Positions 34,696 through 47,105 of a stretch of DNA of 64,000 nt are shown piece by piece. The notes under the pieces were generated by a model. That model ran no database searches. It worked only from the letters and a program-made list of their open reading frames with translations, and was not told where the DNA came from. The first letter of the stretch is position 1, and each line of letters opens with the position of its first letter. This DNA is from Ceratopteris richardii (Eukaryota; Streptophyta; Polypodiopsida; Polypodiales; Pteridaceae), in NCBI GenBank assembly GCA_020310875.1, contig CM035438.1:102739563-102803562 (forward strand). Reading direction: 5' to 3'. Made by a program: the position numbers and the translations under genes.

Positions 34696-36561
34696 TTACT
34701 GTTCTTCTATAATGCCGTCTAAATACATGTTTCTGGCTAGTCTAAAGGTTCGGGCAATTTTCTTTTTCAAAGCTTCTAACATCTGTTTGAGAGTATCCGG
34801 TTCTACTAATTGTGCATCTACTCTTACAGAACTTAATGCAATAGCTTCGGTCAGCAAAATTTTTGCTTGCGTTTGCAGAAAAGCCTCTTGTAAGTAGAAA
34901 TCGTTCGATAAGGCCGCATCTCTGGATATTTTCATTTTTGCCACTTGTTTCTCCATCTTGATTATTCTTTCTTTCTGATTATCAAGTTGATTGTCTTTTC
35001 TGTCGATCTGCTGATTCTGGAATTGAATTGTTCTTGAGTAAGCGTCCCGTTCTCTGCGAAGATCTGATATTACTTTTTGCAGTTGAGCTTCTACGGTCAA
35101 TTTTTGTTTGAGAATGTTGTTAACTTCTGATAAACTGATCTTGCATCTTTCGAGTTCTTTAGCTGTTTTCATAGCCAGATTATGTTGTTCTTGGCCTTGT
35201 TGTACTACTTCATCTAGATGCTGTCTTGTTTCTTCCAATAGATTCCCTAAGGTGATTCTTGCATCATCTTTATCCTGGAGTAATTGCTTCAGGTTAATTA
35301 TCTCTGCATCTGCAACATTTAGCAATTCCTCCTTCTCTTGTGCTGCTGCCAGGGCCTCATCTCGTTGAGTTGTAATTACTTCCTGCTCTTGATGTCTTGC
35401 CTGTAATTGCTTAATTTGTTCATTTAGCGCATGAGTTTCAGCCTTGACTGCCTGTAATTCCTCCTGGAGGGGAGTGATATCTGCCTCCATTACCTCCAAT
35501 TTGTGTTGAAAGTCATCGCGAATAGTATCTGTGACTTGCTTCATTTGTTGCGGCAGTTGTTGTAATAAATTGATCAGCAGTTGACCCATTGATGCTAACT
35601 CCGAAAATATGGGAGTGGACGGGAGTGGTAGATGAGGAAGAGGTTGTGATGAGGATGCGGTGAGGAGTTGCTGGGAGTTCGGTGGAGAGTAGTTTGGGGA
35701 TGAGGAAGAAGAAGCAGTGGGTTCTTCGGGACGAATGGGTTGGGTAGGGATAATGGGGTTGAGTGGCGGCTCCGGTGGGGGAGTGGGAAGAACAGAGTTA
35801 GACTGTGTTACCTTATCTATGGTCTGTTGTGCAGTGTCGGCAGCTGTGGACTCGACTGCTTTCAATAGCTCTTCGAAAACTTCTTTAATGACCTGTTCTC
35901 CTTCCTCTTGTCGTTCCTGCTCAGATTGCTGCTGGGATGCTTCTTGTGACGAGCTTGTGTCAGAGTCGGTGTGATCCTCCTGTTCTTGTTGCTCTTCTGA
36001 TGAAGACTGTGCTGATGATTCGTGTTGCATAGATGTTGCAGTGTCATGGAAGGTTTCTTCGTCCTGTTTTTCTTCTTCTTTGTCATCTTCTTTATTTCCT
36101 TCATCTGAACCGTGTGCTTCACTTTCAGATGAACTGATTCTAATTCTTTTCCGGCGGAAGAGTTGATTGATTTCCTCTTCGTCTTCTTCATCATCTTCCA
36201 ATAATTGGGCCGACTCTTCATGGTGCAGGATCGGGCCTCTGGGTGGTGGTTGTGCTACAAGAATGGCCGGAAAAAGGAAAGATATGATGTGCGGCAGTCT
36301 GGACCTTGGCATTCCTCCCTTGTTTACCTGTTTGATAATTGAAACGCATTCTTTGTGAATGCGGTGGAAGAAGTACGATGCAAAATTTATAGGCTCTCGG
36401 GTAGCTAAGTCTATGGTGGAGTAGAAGGGATGAGATATTCCATATGTGTGCTTTTGGAGATTGAGGATGGCTACTAAGAATTGTAGCGTAGATCTCTCAG
36501 GTTCAGGACGGCAGAGGATGGCGTATTCGTTAGAGGAACTCCTAGGGAATAATTGATTCAT
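34696..36561 (-). mobile_element. Gypsy 2 downstream reading frame, coiled-coil protein
   Basis: A frame of 621 codons lies between the integrase and the 3' LTR. The N-terminal 100 residues look globular ('SSNEYAILCRPEPERSTLQF', 'LPHIISFLFPAILVAQ'). A Ser/Glu/Gln-rich acidic stretch and a Pro/Ser-rich stretch follow. A long coiled coil spans about residues 340-550 ('LQEELQAVKAETHALNEQIK'), then a short C-terminal part. No membrane anchor is apparent. The order of globular head, acidic linker and coiled coil resembles the larger downstream frame of gypsy 1. The function is unknown. Confidence 0.75.
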
Positions 36562-36672
36562 TGTGGCGATCGGCAGATTTGGGCCACTTTCCCGACCTTG
36601 TCGAGGGAGTCGAAATGCATCAGCAAAGGCCTGGAACGTGATTACGGTTCGTGAGGGTAGGGATGTGATCGC

Positions 36673-36906
36673 TTAACTTTGCTCGGTGGCAAGTGTGTTA
36701 GCGATAGCGGCGATTATCTGGGCAAAGAACGGGTGGGATTCCATTGAATGCCACAACAGTTCAGCGAAATTGGCCAACCCACGTATGCGCAGGAACTCTC
36801 CTACATCGGTAGGGAGTCCGTCATGGAAAGCGGCATAGTTTGCCAGAGCTTCCATGGCGCACACAGAAAACGCAAGCACAAGACACAAAGCACAGGGTTT
36901 ACACAA
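36673..36906 (-). mobile_element. Gypsy 2 small downstream frame
   Basis: This segment lies between the integrase and the coiled-coil frame. It contains 'EALANYAAFHDGLPTDVGEF' and 'NFAELLWHSMESHPFFAQI'. It sits in the position of the 185-codon frame of gypsy 1, but I see no clear similarity by eye. It is probably the start of the same downstream gene unit. Confidence 0.45.
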
Positions 36907-37335
36907 TCACACAAATCACGCAAACACAATAGTGATTTTCGGCGAAGCGAAGAAGGTTAAGTAGATGCGCTGAAGTGAAGAGCAGTCAAAATCAATAATC
37001 ATCGTGCGACGCTGAGATGAGAACTTCATAACTTCGGTGTGCATGCATGAGCAGCTTGAAAGGGAAGGGTGGTTGTTGACATAATTAGGTATCAAAACGT
37101 GAATATTTACAGACTTATTTTATTAAGCGTGCAAAACAAAAGAAAAGAAAAAGAGAAATAAGAAAACGCAAAATACGCGGACCATCCGCAGAACGTTTCA
37201 GTGTGGATCGGATGCTTGTTGGTACGGCCGCAGCTTTGATCCATTTATCACCTTTGGAAGAGGAATTCCGGTCAAAGTATTCAATCGAAACGTGGCTGGA
37301 CCCACCTTTTTAGAAATCTGGTAGGGGCCAAACCA

Positions 37336-38320
37336 TCATAATTTAAATTTGCCAGTAGAGCGATTCGACTTGGCATTGTAGAAGAGTACAAGTTGCCCTA
37401 CCGTAAAAACTAGAGTCCTTAGATATCGATCATGTGTTCGAGCTTGTCTTAACTGAACTTCCTGGATAGTCAGAAAACTTGTCCATCGATGCTCATCCAG
37501 TTCTCTGAGTGTATATAGCCGAAATGATAAAGAATCTTCTAGTATCAATTTCTGAGTGAGAGCCACACGTAAACTTGGCACAACAATCTCCATTGGTGCT
37601 ATGGTTTCCAATCCATAAGCTAGTTTGAAAGGTGTTAATCGTGTTGCTACCTTGTATGTAGTCCTGTATGCCCATAATATTGCAGGTAACAGTTGATCCC
37701 ATCTTTCCGGTGCTTCTAGAATCAGTTTTCGAAGCATATTCAACAGGGTCTTGTTTGTACTCTCAGCCAAACCATTTGCACGAGGATAATATGGTGAACT
37801 GAATTTATGCATGATCTGAAAAGAATGTGTGAGTACTTTCATTAGGTTGTTGACAAAATGAGTGCCTTGATCTGTAACAAGCTCTAGAGGTAAACCAAAA
37901 CGCGGAAAGACATCTTTCATTAGAAACTTTTCCACCGAAACAACTGTGGCAGACTTTAAAGCCCATGCTTCTGCCCATCTGGTTGCATAGTCTGTACATG
38001 TCAGAATATAACGATTACTACTGAGTATTGTTGGCGGTGTAATAGGTCCAATAAATTCTAGATCCCACTTCTAAAAAGGTTCTAATGGCAAGATAGGTTG
38101 TAGAGGGAAAAAATGGCACTGCAACGGCTGTCCAGATCTTTCACAATTATCACATTTTTTGACAAACTGCAATACATCCCTGTACATAGTAGGCCACCAA
38201 AGTCCACTCTGCAAAATTTTCCGGTGTGTTAAATCTACAGCAAAATGCCCACCGGAAGGAATTGAGTGAGCCAAAGTAATGACTGAGTTAACTTCATGTG
38301 GTGGAATACAATGAAGTAAA
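37336..38320 (-). mobile_element. Gypsy 2 integrase region
   Basis: A single zinc-binding segment (about 38130-38290, 'GGHFAVDLTHRKILQSGLWW', 'CDNC') is followed by the catalytic core ('FPRFGLPLELVTDQGTHFVN', 'YYPRANGLAESTNKT', 'WAYRTTYK'). It is a fossil, part of gypsy 2. Confidence 0.88.
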
Positions 38321-38499
38321 ACTCCTGTGTAATCCATATAGTATAATTCCCCAGCAATCAACCAAAATTTGCGACTGTATACTGCAATCTTCCTACGCAT
38401 TGCAGGAGATGTTGTAGAAGGAAGGCATCCATCAGTCAAAGAAGTTAACAACTGATCATAGTAATTAGTTGTCACAGGAGGATCTGCAATTTCATCATT

Positions 38500-39800
38500 A
38501 GTTGGTTCAGTGCTGTAAATCGCTGGTGTGGTGTCATCAACACCGACCGGAGCTTCACCGGAATCTAAACGAGAAAGGAAATATGCTAAGGCATGTGAGC
38601 TGCCTGGACGATGAATCACTTCATAATCAAATTCTTTAAGAGCAGAACCCATTGCGCTAATCGACCACATAAATGTTGTTGCCGAACCAGATAGACAAGT
38701 GCAGCATGATCTACATGAAAAGTAAATTTGCGGCCAAGTAAATAATGCCTAAATTTCTTGACAGAGTATACTAGACCCAGACATTCCCTTTCAGTTACAG
38801 AGTAATTCTTTTCAGTAGGGGCAAGCCTTCGACTTGCATAGTACACTGGCCGAAACCACTTATCGGTTTGTTGCATTAGAACATTGCCAATTGCTATATC
38901 TGAAGCATCAACAAATACATGAAATGGGCGATCCCAGTCAGGAGGTTGTAAGATTGGAACCTGTGTTCGTAATCCCTTTAGACGATCAAAAGCAATTTGA
39001 CATTCTTGAGTCCACTCAAATTGTCGAGGAGTCTTGGTTATTAACCGGTTCAGTGGTATCGCCAAATGAGCAAGCCACCGTAAGTGTCGACCATGCGATA
39101 TTACTTGGCCCATGAAGCGCATTACTTCCTTAGGTGTAGTGGGCACAGGTGCTTCTAACACAGCTGTAATTTTATCTGGATCCACCTGTATACCCTGTGT
39201 AGATACAATGTGGCCAAGTAGATTTCCACATGAAACCGTAAACACAGATTTGTTTGGGTTCAAACAGAGTCTGTATTCTCTGCACTTCTCAAAGCAACAC
39301 CGTAAATGGAACAAGTGTGCTACCATCTTACCGAATAACGAAAAATCATCAAGATATACTTGCATAAAAGAGGTAAGGTAAGGAGAAAATATTTCCTGCT
39401 CAGCCATTCTAACTTGATTATACCCATTGTATCCATTTAGGAATGAATACATTTCATGTACTGCTACTCTATCAAGCATCGTGTCAAGAAAAGGTAGTGG
39501 AAATGGATCAGGCACCGTAGCTGCGTTCAGTTTCCGATAGTCCACACAGATTCGCAGTTGCTTATTCTTTTTAGGAACAATAACAATTGGTGAGATCCAT
39601 TCAGCATGCTCTATTGGTACAATGAATCCGACTTTGAGTAGCCTATCAAGCTCTGCCTTTACCTGTGATGCATAGGTCGGATTCATCTGATAGCTGGGTT
39701 GCTTGATTGGTTTTGCTTCCGGCTTCACGTGACCCTGTGTTGATAGATGTGCGGGTCCAGACCTTTCATATCTTTGTAATCCCATGCAAAGACGTCAGAG
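38500..39800 (-). mobile_element. Gypsy 2 reverse transcriptase and RNase H
   Basis: RT landmarks are 'VPKKNKQLRICVDYRKLNAA', 'LNGYNGYNQVRMA' and the catalytic 'QVYLDDFSLF'. RNase H follows with 'FVDASDIAIGNVLMQ' and 'TERECLGLVYSVKKFRHYLL'. The pattern fits Athila-type plant gypsy elements and resembles gypsy 1 in RNase H. Confidence 0.9.
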
Positions 39801-40204
39801 AACTCTCGGAGTAGCTGGATTAAGTCTGCTTGAAATACTTCCGCTAGGGTTTCCCTTATCTTGACAGGACGCGGATGGGCCTCATCTCCTAAATTATAAG
39901 TGATCAACTGATCTTCTGGAACATAGAATTATCGGGACTTCTCTGCATCATCAGCTGGCTTAAAAAGTTGTTGTAGATCAGCTTCATCTATAGCAGTGGT
40001 ATCCTCTTTCTTATCTTCTTCTGTTACAGGCATCACCGTACAAACTACGGGATTCCAATTATCTACAACAGATTGTAGATCAACAGTTCCTAGGGAGATC
40101 AAATCAATATTATTCTTTAAAAACTCTTCTTCTTCATCATCTGACAACACATCTAACATATGAACTGGTTCTGCAAAATACGGTCTAGCATGCAATTTGC
40201 AGGG

Positions 40205-42795
40205 CTATATAGCATCTAATTTTACAGCATATTTACGATTATTGTCTTTGAAAGTGAGTTCCTGTGCAGACCAATCTTGTATAACCTTAGCTTGCTTCAG
40301 CCAAGGACGGCCAAAAAGAAGATTATAATCAAGGGTGGATTCCGATAATTCTAGGACGACAAAGGTCATTTTAAATGTGGTACCCTGCAAAGTTATTGGC
40401 ACGTTTCAGACAATTCCTACTGGATGGACCCTTGACTGGTCAGCCATTCTGACAAAAAACTGGACTGGTTCGATTTCGGTCCATCCTAACATCTTACACA
40501 GTGCAGCAGTAGCAATGTTGACACCAGATCCCCATCAATTAGTACCTGTGTAATGTTATGATTTTTATACCATACCGTAATTAAAGGAACCGAATGATCG
40601 ATCGTAGAATCAGGGTCCGGTTGCACTGTCGATGTTGCTGGAATGCAAGAAGGTACAGGACTGAACTGTTGTTGGAATTGCTGCCGAATTCCTGGTACTA
40701 GTGCAAGTAATTGGCCAAGAGGAAGAGTAATGGACGCTTTAGATAAAATTTCCCAGGCCTTATGTGATTGAATTGTGTTTTCCACAGATTCTGAAGATGA
40801 TGCACTGGCTGAAGATGATGTACCTATTGAAGATGATGTGCCTGCTACTGAATTAGAATCTTGTTTTTGTGTTCCTTCCTTGGTTAGCGGAGCCTGGGTC
40901 ACCGGAATAGGATCTGGAAACACTGGAGGTTCGGCGGTGGTCCATTGACTGGCCTTATCATACATCCTTTGTTGTTCATGTATGCTTGGTTCAAATTCTT
41001 CTGCTGCTGGTTGCAATTGCTTACCGGATCGGGTCTGAATTACTACAGCTTGCGTTTCTACTGTTGTGATTTGTACCATATTAGTCATTGGGTTTTGACG
41101 TTCTTTCTTCCTCTGATCATACTCAGCTGCATCCTTACAAAATCTTCTAATGTGACCAAATTCACCACAAAAATGGCAGCGCGGTGGTGGCAAATTAGTA
41201 TTTTCCTGTGCTGGTTTGGCTTGCCAGCGGTTTGCATTGTAGTTATTATTTCTCTGTCCTCTCTAATTTCGATAGCCTTGTTGCTGGTTGTTTCTCATTT
41301 GAGGTGGTCAATAGTGATTGGCTGGTTGTCCTGGTTCCTGTATAATAGCATTGACAGTTGCTGGTCCCTGTACTTTGGCGTTGTATGCGCAGTTTTCAGT
41401 GGAGTGTCCGATAATATTGCAGATAGCGCAAAACAACTGATTAAGTGCACAAGTGGCACTAGTATATCCTGAATTTTTGCATGTGGTGCAGTACATCTGT
41501 CTGGTCGGATCTTCTGCAACATTTTTATTTGCTTTTAACCATTCCAAGTCTTCTGTAAATCCTCCAACCTTGTTCTCAAGCTGCAAAGCCATTGCAATCA
41601 TTGCATCTAGTGTCATAGCTCCTACACAGCGTATGATCATAATCTGTTTAAGTTGCAGAGTCAATCCATTGATAAACCATTGCGTGATAACGTCATCCGA
41701 CAGGTTAGCATGTGCTGGTGGTAATTGCCTCAAATGGGTTCTGAATAGAGTGGCATATTCCTGCACTGTTTGATTTATCTTTTGTCTATTGTTTTGCAGG
41801 TAGTCGAAAATTTCGGCTGGATTCTTCTTTAGCCTGAATCTCTACAAAAATGCATCCCTTATTGCTTCATAGGTGCCGAAGTGGTTAATATCATATTCTA
41901 TAAGCCATCTGGCTGCTTCATTAACCAAGGTAGATTGGAAGACAATAGCTTTATATGCGGGATCAGGTGGATGATTGAGCACTGCGTAACTTATCTCAAA
42001 TGTGCGTACATGAGCATCTGGGTCATCTCCTGGAAATCCACCGAATTTAGTGTACATAACTCCTGTTGGAGTTGGCCGTGGTGGAAATCGATGTTGCTGT
42101 GGCTGCTGTTGCTGCTGCGGTTGTTGTTGTTGTTGTTGTTGTTGCCCACTCATCGTGCTGGCAGTTGTATTGCAACTACACTCTGTATCCCGAGGTGGAA
42201 TATCTGAATCGACGGAATCTGTATCGTCAGCCTGTGCACTTTCCGGTTTGATAATCTTATTCAGTATGTTTCGAATCTCAGTTTCGAACAAGCTACCTTC
42301 CTTCTTGATGTCAATGGTAGGGAAGCTTACTCCCAATAGCAGCGACTGGACTGAAGATTCACCAATAAATGGTAAACCGTTACCGAAAAACTGTGAATTT
42401 TCAATAACTTGTACCGAAATAACACCGGAAGGTGTCGATTTTTCACCAAAACAAAGTGCTCCTTCTCCTTCACTGGTTTCTTTGGCCAAGACGTTTCTAT
42501 TCGTAAACAAATTCGAATCTTTATCTAATGGTGTTAAACTAACTTCATGCTGCGTCCCGGTAGATTCTGGAGTTACTATATCTTCGACAGACCGTGCCAA
42601 AATCGCATCGGAATCTGCCAGAGATGTAGTTCGTTCCGTCGGAATATGACCGGAATCACTACTAAGGTTCTTCACTTTCTTGATAACTAGGTTAGACCTA
42701 TCTGCGCTTCTACCTCCTGGAGGCATCCTTAGCAAATTAGGTACCCAAGGTTGTCGGTTCTTCGGATACGTTTCATCGGATCGAGTAACCGGCAT
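40205..42795 (-). mobile_element. Gypsy 2 gag and protease region
   Basis: Gag begins near 42795 ('MPVTRSDETYPKNRQ'). It holds a glutamine run at about 42085-42150, a capsid-type segment ('FGGFPGDDPDAHVRTFEISY') and a zinc knuckle 'CHFCGEFGHIRRFC' near 41140-41180. The protease end is recognisable near 40260-40370 ('DYNLLFGRPWLKQ'). Several breaks are present. Confidence 0.82.
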
Positions 42796-42893
42796 GTATC
42801 ATCTTTTGTACTAATCGTGTACTATTACTGTCGATTTACAATCTATAGTCGCGTTACCACAATCGATTTGCAACAATCTGATCTGTTGCCACC

Positions 42894-42911
42894 TTCGCAT
42901 AGACGGTGCCA
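42894..42911 (-). promoter_or_regulatory. Gypsy 2 primer-binding-like site
   Basis: On the minus strand TGGCACCGTCTATGCGAAG begins one base inside the LTR edge at 42913. Its TGG start and position are those of a primer-binding site, and it resembles the 'TGGCGCCGTCTGTGGGAA' type seen in plant gypsy elements. I cannot assign the tRNA. Confidence 0.65.
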
Positions 42912-42912
42912 G

Positions 42913-43783
42913 TGTTAAACGTTGTTCTAACTATCATAAGTGTGTTTAAACATTTATTGGGTTCTTGGGAGTGGTAGGGGTCTGTTAGACAGAGGCCCTA
43001 TACTTGGTTCCCAAACTAACCATTTCCATACAGCAATATATGGATGCGCAGAACTCTATTAAGACTCTGTTACGTTTAGGAACTTTATAGTTCTCGATCA
43101 AAATCCGTCCAAAGTGTACCGAATACACTAAATTGCTACACTGTTCTGCACATAGACTTACTGAAATACCAGAGACAATAGTAGTATTTCAACCTTTACC
43201 GAATAGGTACAAACAATCAGACAACACCGAAGAGACAAAGAACTCAATAGTTTCAGACACACAGTACTGAAGATTCAGTACGCAACTTAGGAAGACCCTT
43301 ACTGTAGCTTAATCTTTTCCGTATGACGATAGACCTCAACACTGAAGACACCACTATACAGATCAGAATCCCAGAAACACTACCACAACTACACAGACTT
43401 CCTTAGCACGTTACGGTATATCACAAGAAGAGTGACACCAAGATACACCTACTTAATTGAACAATGCCATAAAAACTTCACAGAATAGCTCGCTCAGACC
43501 ACAGTCGGATAATCTTCTGAACATCTATGAAACTCACCAACAGACAGGTATCGACAGATAACAAAATAGAAACAAGAACAATATACTCAGGATTGCTCAA
43601 GAGACAACACAGTAACGTTCACTCAACCACCCAGACAGACAGTCTGTTGAATCCAATTGAACGTCACTCTGCATCTCTTTTTCATTGCTTTATATAAAGA
43701 TTACAAGGTGTCTGCGTAACAACCTTTCGCGCGTGTGAAGAAAAGATTCAATTATACAACTTCCAATCCGGCGGCCGATAACA
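42913..43783 (-). repeat. Gypsy 2 right (5') LTR
   Basis: 871 bp with inverted ends TGTTA...TAACA, bounded by the primer site at 42911 and flank at 43784. Its outer 628 bp correspond to the left LTR copy. Confidence 0.85.
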
Positions 43784-43805
43784 CAACATTAGAAACAACC
43801 AAGGA

Positions 43806-43868
43806 ATGAGTACATATGCTTACTGCATGAGTACATATGCTTACTGCATGAGTACATATGCTTACTGC
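43806..43868. repeat. Three perfect tandem copies of a 21-bp unit
   Basis: 'atgagtacatatgcttactgc' is repeated three times head to tail with no difference, 22 bp outside the gypsy 2 LTR. The identity implies a recent expansion. Confidence 0.97.
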
Positions 43869-43876
43869 AATAAAAC

Positions 43877-44310
43877 CTTAGTCAAAAGGCATGGATTAAA
43901 AGACCTTCTTCTATGGCCACATTTCTACTATAGGCTTTCAAGACACAAAAACTTGTAACAACACTTGGCTGTATGCCTTCAAAAAGTGATCCATTGAATA
44001 GGTCAAATGCCTTTGAAGTTTCTCCACACTCAAAGAAGCCAGAAATAAGACCACGTCATGACATTTCTATCTGGAAGCCTCATGAATATTGCATATGCAT
44101 CATCTAGAAGCTTGCATCTAGCATAAACGTCAACTAATGCACTCACTACTGCCATATCCATTTCTAGACCCCTTTCATATGCAAATGCACTGATCTAAGG
44201 CTCTGAATACCACATAAAGTACTGCATGCTTTCAGCATGCCCAACAAAGTAGCTTTATTTGGTTGTACACCTGTCTCTGGCATTTTCTTAAGCATTTGAA
44301 ATGCGACAAT
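43877..44310 (-). pseudogene. PPR gene relic, about 1.4 PLS triplets
   Basis: The minus strand encodes typical PPR text in three consecutive pieces. They are 'IVAFQMLKKMPETGVQP' and 'LLGMLKACSTLCGIQSL' (44180-44310), 'MDMAVVSALVDVYARCKLLD' and 'MRLPDRNVMTW' (44050-44175), and 'GLISGFFECGETSKAFDLF' and 'FCVLKAYSRNVAIEEG' (43880-44050). Frame changes lie near 44172 and 44053, and a TGA ends the last piece at about 43877-43879. No start or further repeats were found on either side. The style matches the intact PPR gene at 3044-6511, but the text differs, so this is a different family member or an old copy. It is a dead host-type gene fragment beside gypsy 2. Confidence 0.85.
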
Positions 44311-45530
44311 TGGCATTAGCAGTGCAGGTATTTGACTAAGTACAATGAGACTCCAATGGAAGGCTCAACCAACATGAAGGCTCTATACTTGTACCATCAT
44401 TAAAAAAAGAAAAATTTGTAACTCAATTAATTATTAAATTGCAAAAGCATTGCAACTATCACCAGTGCTCCCCTTGATAGACTGTATACATCCAGGAAGA
44501 AATGATGAAGTACACTATACAACCTGAAGAAATGATGAAGTACACTGTACAACCTGAAGAAATGTGTTTTTCTCCTTGCACTTTATTGATTGGAAGCTCT
44601 CTGTTGTGTTGAGGACCTGGATGATGAAAGATCTCATACACATGCAAATTTCACACATACACACATACCTTACACATAAAATGCACACATACACATAATA
44701 ACAGCCACACATACACATGCTTTCCAATAGCAGCCACACATGTATATACATGCATGCACACATACACATACATTCCAATAGCAGCACACATGCACATGCA
44801 CACATGTACATACATACACTTGTACACATAAACATATATTTCACACACACACACACACAAACCACACACATGTGCATACATACTTCTACACACGTGACAC
44901 ATCTATCTGGAAACAACATTAGATTACCAAATTTCTGATCAGAGATAGGTCCCAAATTCCAAGAAGTTCAATGTGCAAGCCTTCAAATTCTCTAAAAGGA
45001 TTGTTCAGTGTACACACATACATACACACATATAAGCATGAATAAAAACATAATATATACATGCAAGCATCACACATACTTTCAAATTTCAAACATACAT
45101 ATATGCATGCAAGAATACAAGAATACAAACATGCACACATGTAAGCATCTCACATGCAAGAATCACCCATGCACACATATACATAACATATACATATTAC
45201 ATGCATCACACATGCATCCATATGTACATACACACATACATATTACATGCATCACATATGTACATACACACATACATACATGCACGAATACAAGAATACA
45301 AACATACATACATAGATACATAAATAGGCATGAACATTGAACAATAGGAACCTTTGAATCTCATCATTTCTGACATTAAAAAAAAAATTGAAAAACAAAA
45401 ATTGGCAAATATTGAAGTCCTCGATATATTCAAAACCTGTCAAAACAATAAGAAACATTAGTATAAATTATACTTCACCATAATATTTAAAAAGAAATCA
45501 AATAAAAAAGTTGCCTTTTTATAATCAGTA
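44311..45530. repeat. Complex (ACAT)n / (CA)n microsatellite region
   Basis: From about 44640 to 45330 the sequence is mostly imperfect ACAT, CACACA and ACATGC repeats with short unique breaks. A 24-bp repeated unit ('cctgaagaaatgatgaagtacact') occurs twice near 44502-44550. Apparent Cys/Val/Met-rich frames are repeat artefacts. No gene is seen. Confidence 0.85.
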
Positions 45531-47105
45531 TCAGTCGATTTGAAAAATATTAGAAGGTTCAACATCCTCCATGTGTTTCCTCTGGCCTGATACTACACAT
45601 TCACTTCTTCGTTGACATTGACTTTTCCATATGGCATAAGCTTCTTTGAAAGGGAAAGTTTCAAGGTCACTCTTAGAAACAAACAATCTAAGACATGTAT
45701 CCAAGTTTTTGTTCAATCTATTTCTTGTTGCATTTCTTATGAAAGTTAAGCTACTCCATAGACGTTCATCTTCAACGGATCCAAGGATCATTTTTAGACA
45801 CAAATTTGCTACTTTAAAATACTCCGACATAGATTCCTTCAAGAATGGAGATATATCGAGCTTTTTCCATAGCTTTGTCATTGCACCAGGATTTGAAGGA
45901 TCTTTGACGAAGTCAAATTGCTCCCACATCGTTTGTCCAAATATCCAAGATTGTTTTTTTTAAGATTTGGATTTATAATTCCTTCTAGAATCCTATCTCC
46001 CAAATATGCATTCTTTCCAAAATGATCGGATTATACTTGGACCTTGCTTTTAAAGTCATTTGTTAGTAAGCTCTTGTCTTTTGCATGATTCCAATATAAA
46101 GGATCAACTATGGCCATTGCTTCTAAGAGCTCATCTCGAGGAAATCTCTCTCTGATCTCAGAAGTCAATTTATTACATATGGATCTTAAGCCTTGTTTTA
46201 CACTATCCACTAGGATAGCAAAGAATGTTTGATTAACTTTTTTCCTGATGCATACTCCTTGACTTTTTCGTGATACATAAAGAGGAATCTGCTTATCTTT
46301 CACAAATATGCACAACCAACCTTTCTTATTGTATTGCAAAAGCCTATCTTCTACACCAACATGTAGCAACGATTCCCACTCGATAAATTATTGCAAATCA
46401 AAACCTGGTGTCTCATAATACAAAGTTTCTAAGCGCATACAAGTCATTTTTCTTGCTACTACGTATTCCATTACATAAATATCTCTTTATTGAGAAACTT
46501 TTATCAAATTATTCATTTCTCTTAACAATGGTAGCATTCCTCCAAGATAGAGAAGAGTTTCCACATCACTTAGCATTTGCAACAAAGTGTGAGCTTTTCC
46601 TTTTTGTATTCCTTTACTTAAAGACATAATATTGACCACACCGATGACTGATTTATATTCTTCAAAAAGACGTTCTACAGGTCCAATAAGTGAAATCCAT
46701 ATGGTGTCAATATTTTTTTTCAATTTTCTTCCTTTACTTATCCCATCAGAGAAGCAATTAAACTCTTTAATACGCTTAGGACTTTTTGAAAAGAAAGCAT
46801 ATGCCTGGTGTACAAGATCTTCAACTTTTTGTACGAAAACAAATTCTGACACAATTTTAAATGCCAGATTTGTATGATGAGACATACAATGTATACCTAA
46901 ATCATATGGTGTATAGTTTTGTTGCAATTGAACACACAATCCATTTCTAAGCCATGCATAACTGAGCATCCATCAACACCAATGCATACTATCTTTTGAT
47001 TAATATCACTAATTGACATCCCTCCAATATTTGAAATGGAATCTAAAACAAGTTGTACCAACAAATTAGAAGTTGCACTTCCCTTTAGTTGAAAATGCAT
47101 CCAGT
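45531..47105 (-). pseudogene. Broken hAT-like transposase (DUF4371 style), middle to C-terminus
   Basis: In minus-strand order the segments are 'LDSISNIGGMSISDINQKIV' with 'IGVDGCSVMHG' (46955-47075), 'GIHCMSHHTNLAFKIVSEF' with 'YAFFSKSPKRIKEF' (46770-46895), 'WISLIGPVERLFEEYKSVIG' (46640-46710), 'FPRDELLEAMAIVDPLYW' (46090-46160) and the C-terminal 'EDERLWSSLTFIRNATRNRL' (45690-45790). These follow the order of hAT-like transposases with an RNase H-type core and a C-terminal dimerisation segment. At least three frames are needed to read them, so it is dead. The N-terminal zinc finger is missing here, because the 5' end abuts copia B. The + strand fragment at 11558-12400 is an N-terminal part of the same kind of gene. 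Confidence 0.75.

Larger units (their letters stand above)
34027..43783 (-). mobile_element. Ty3/gypsy LTR retrotransposon fossil, Athila-like (gypsy 2)
   Basis: A minus-strand element with a full-length right LTR (42913-43783) and a shorter left LTR copy (34027-34654). Between them, in minus-strand order, lie a primer-binding-like site, gag with a glutamine-rich stretch and zinc knuckle, protease, reverse transcriptase/RNase H, integrase, and two downstream reading frames, one with a long coiled coil. The shared LTR part differs at about 25 of 628 sites (about 4%), so it is several times older than gypsy 1. No target duplication was found. It is clearly broken, with more than five breaks. 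Confidence 0.92.

Noticed and set aside
42050-42649. 199-codon plus-strand frame with a Cys/Gly run
   Set aside because: It is antisense to gypsy 2 gag; the run is the complement of the glutamine codons.
34027-43784. Reading the 629-bp repeat pair as complete LTRs
   Set aside because: A TG...CA-type repeat end with adjacent primer-like site is found at 42913, which makes the right LTR 871 bp and the left one a shorter copy.
44651-45340. Several Cys/Val/Met- or His/Thr-rich frames
   Set aside because: Artefacts of the ACAT/CA repeat region.
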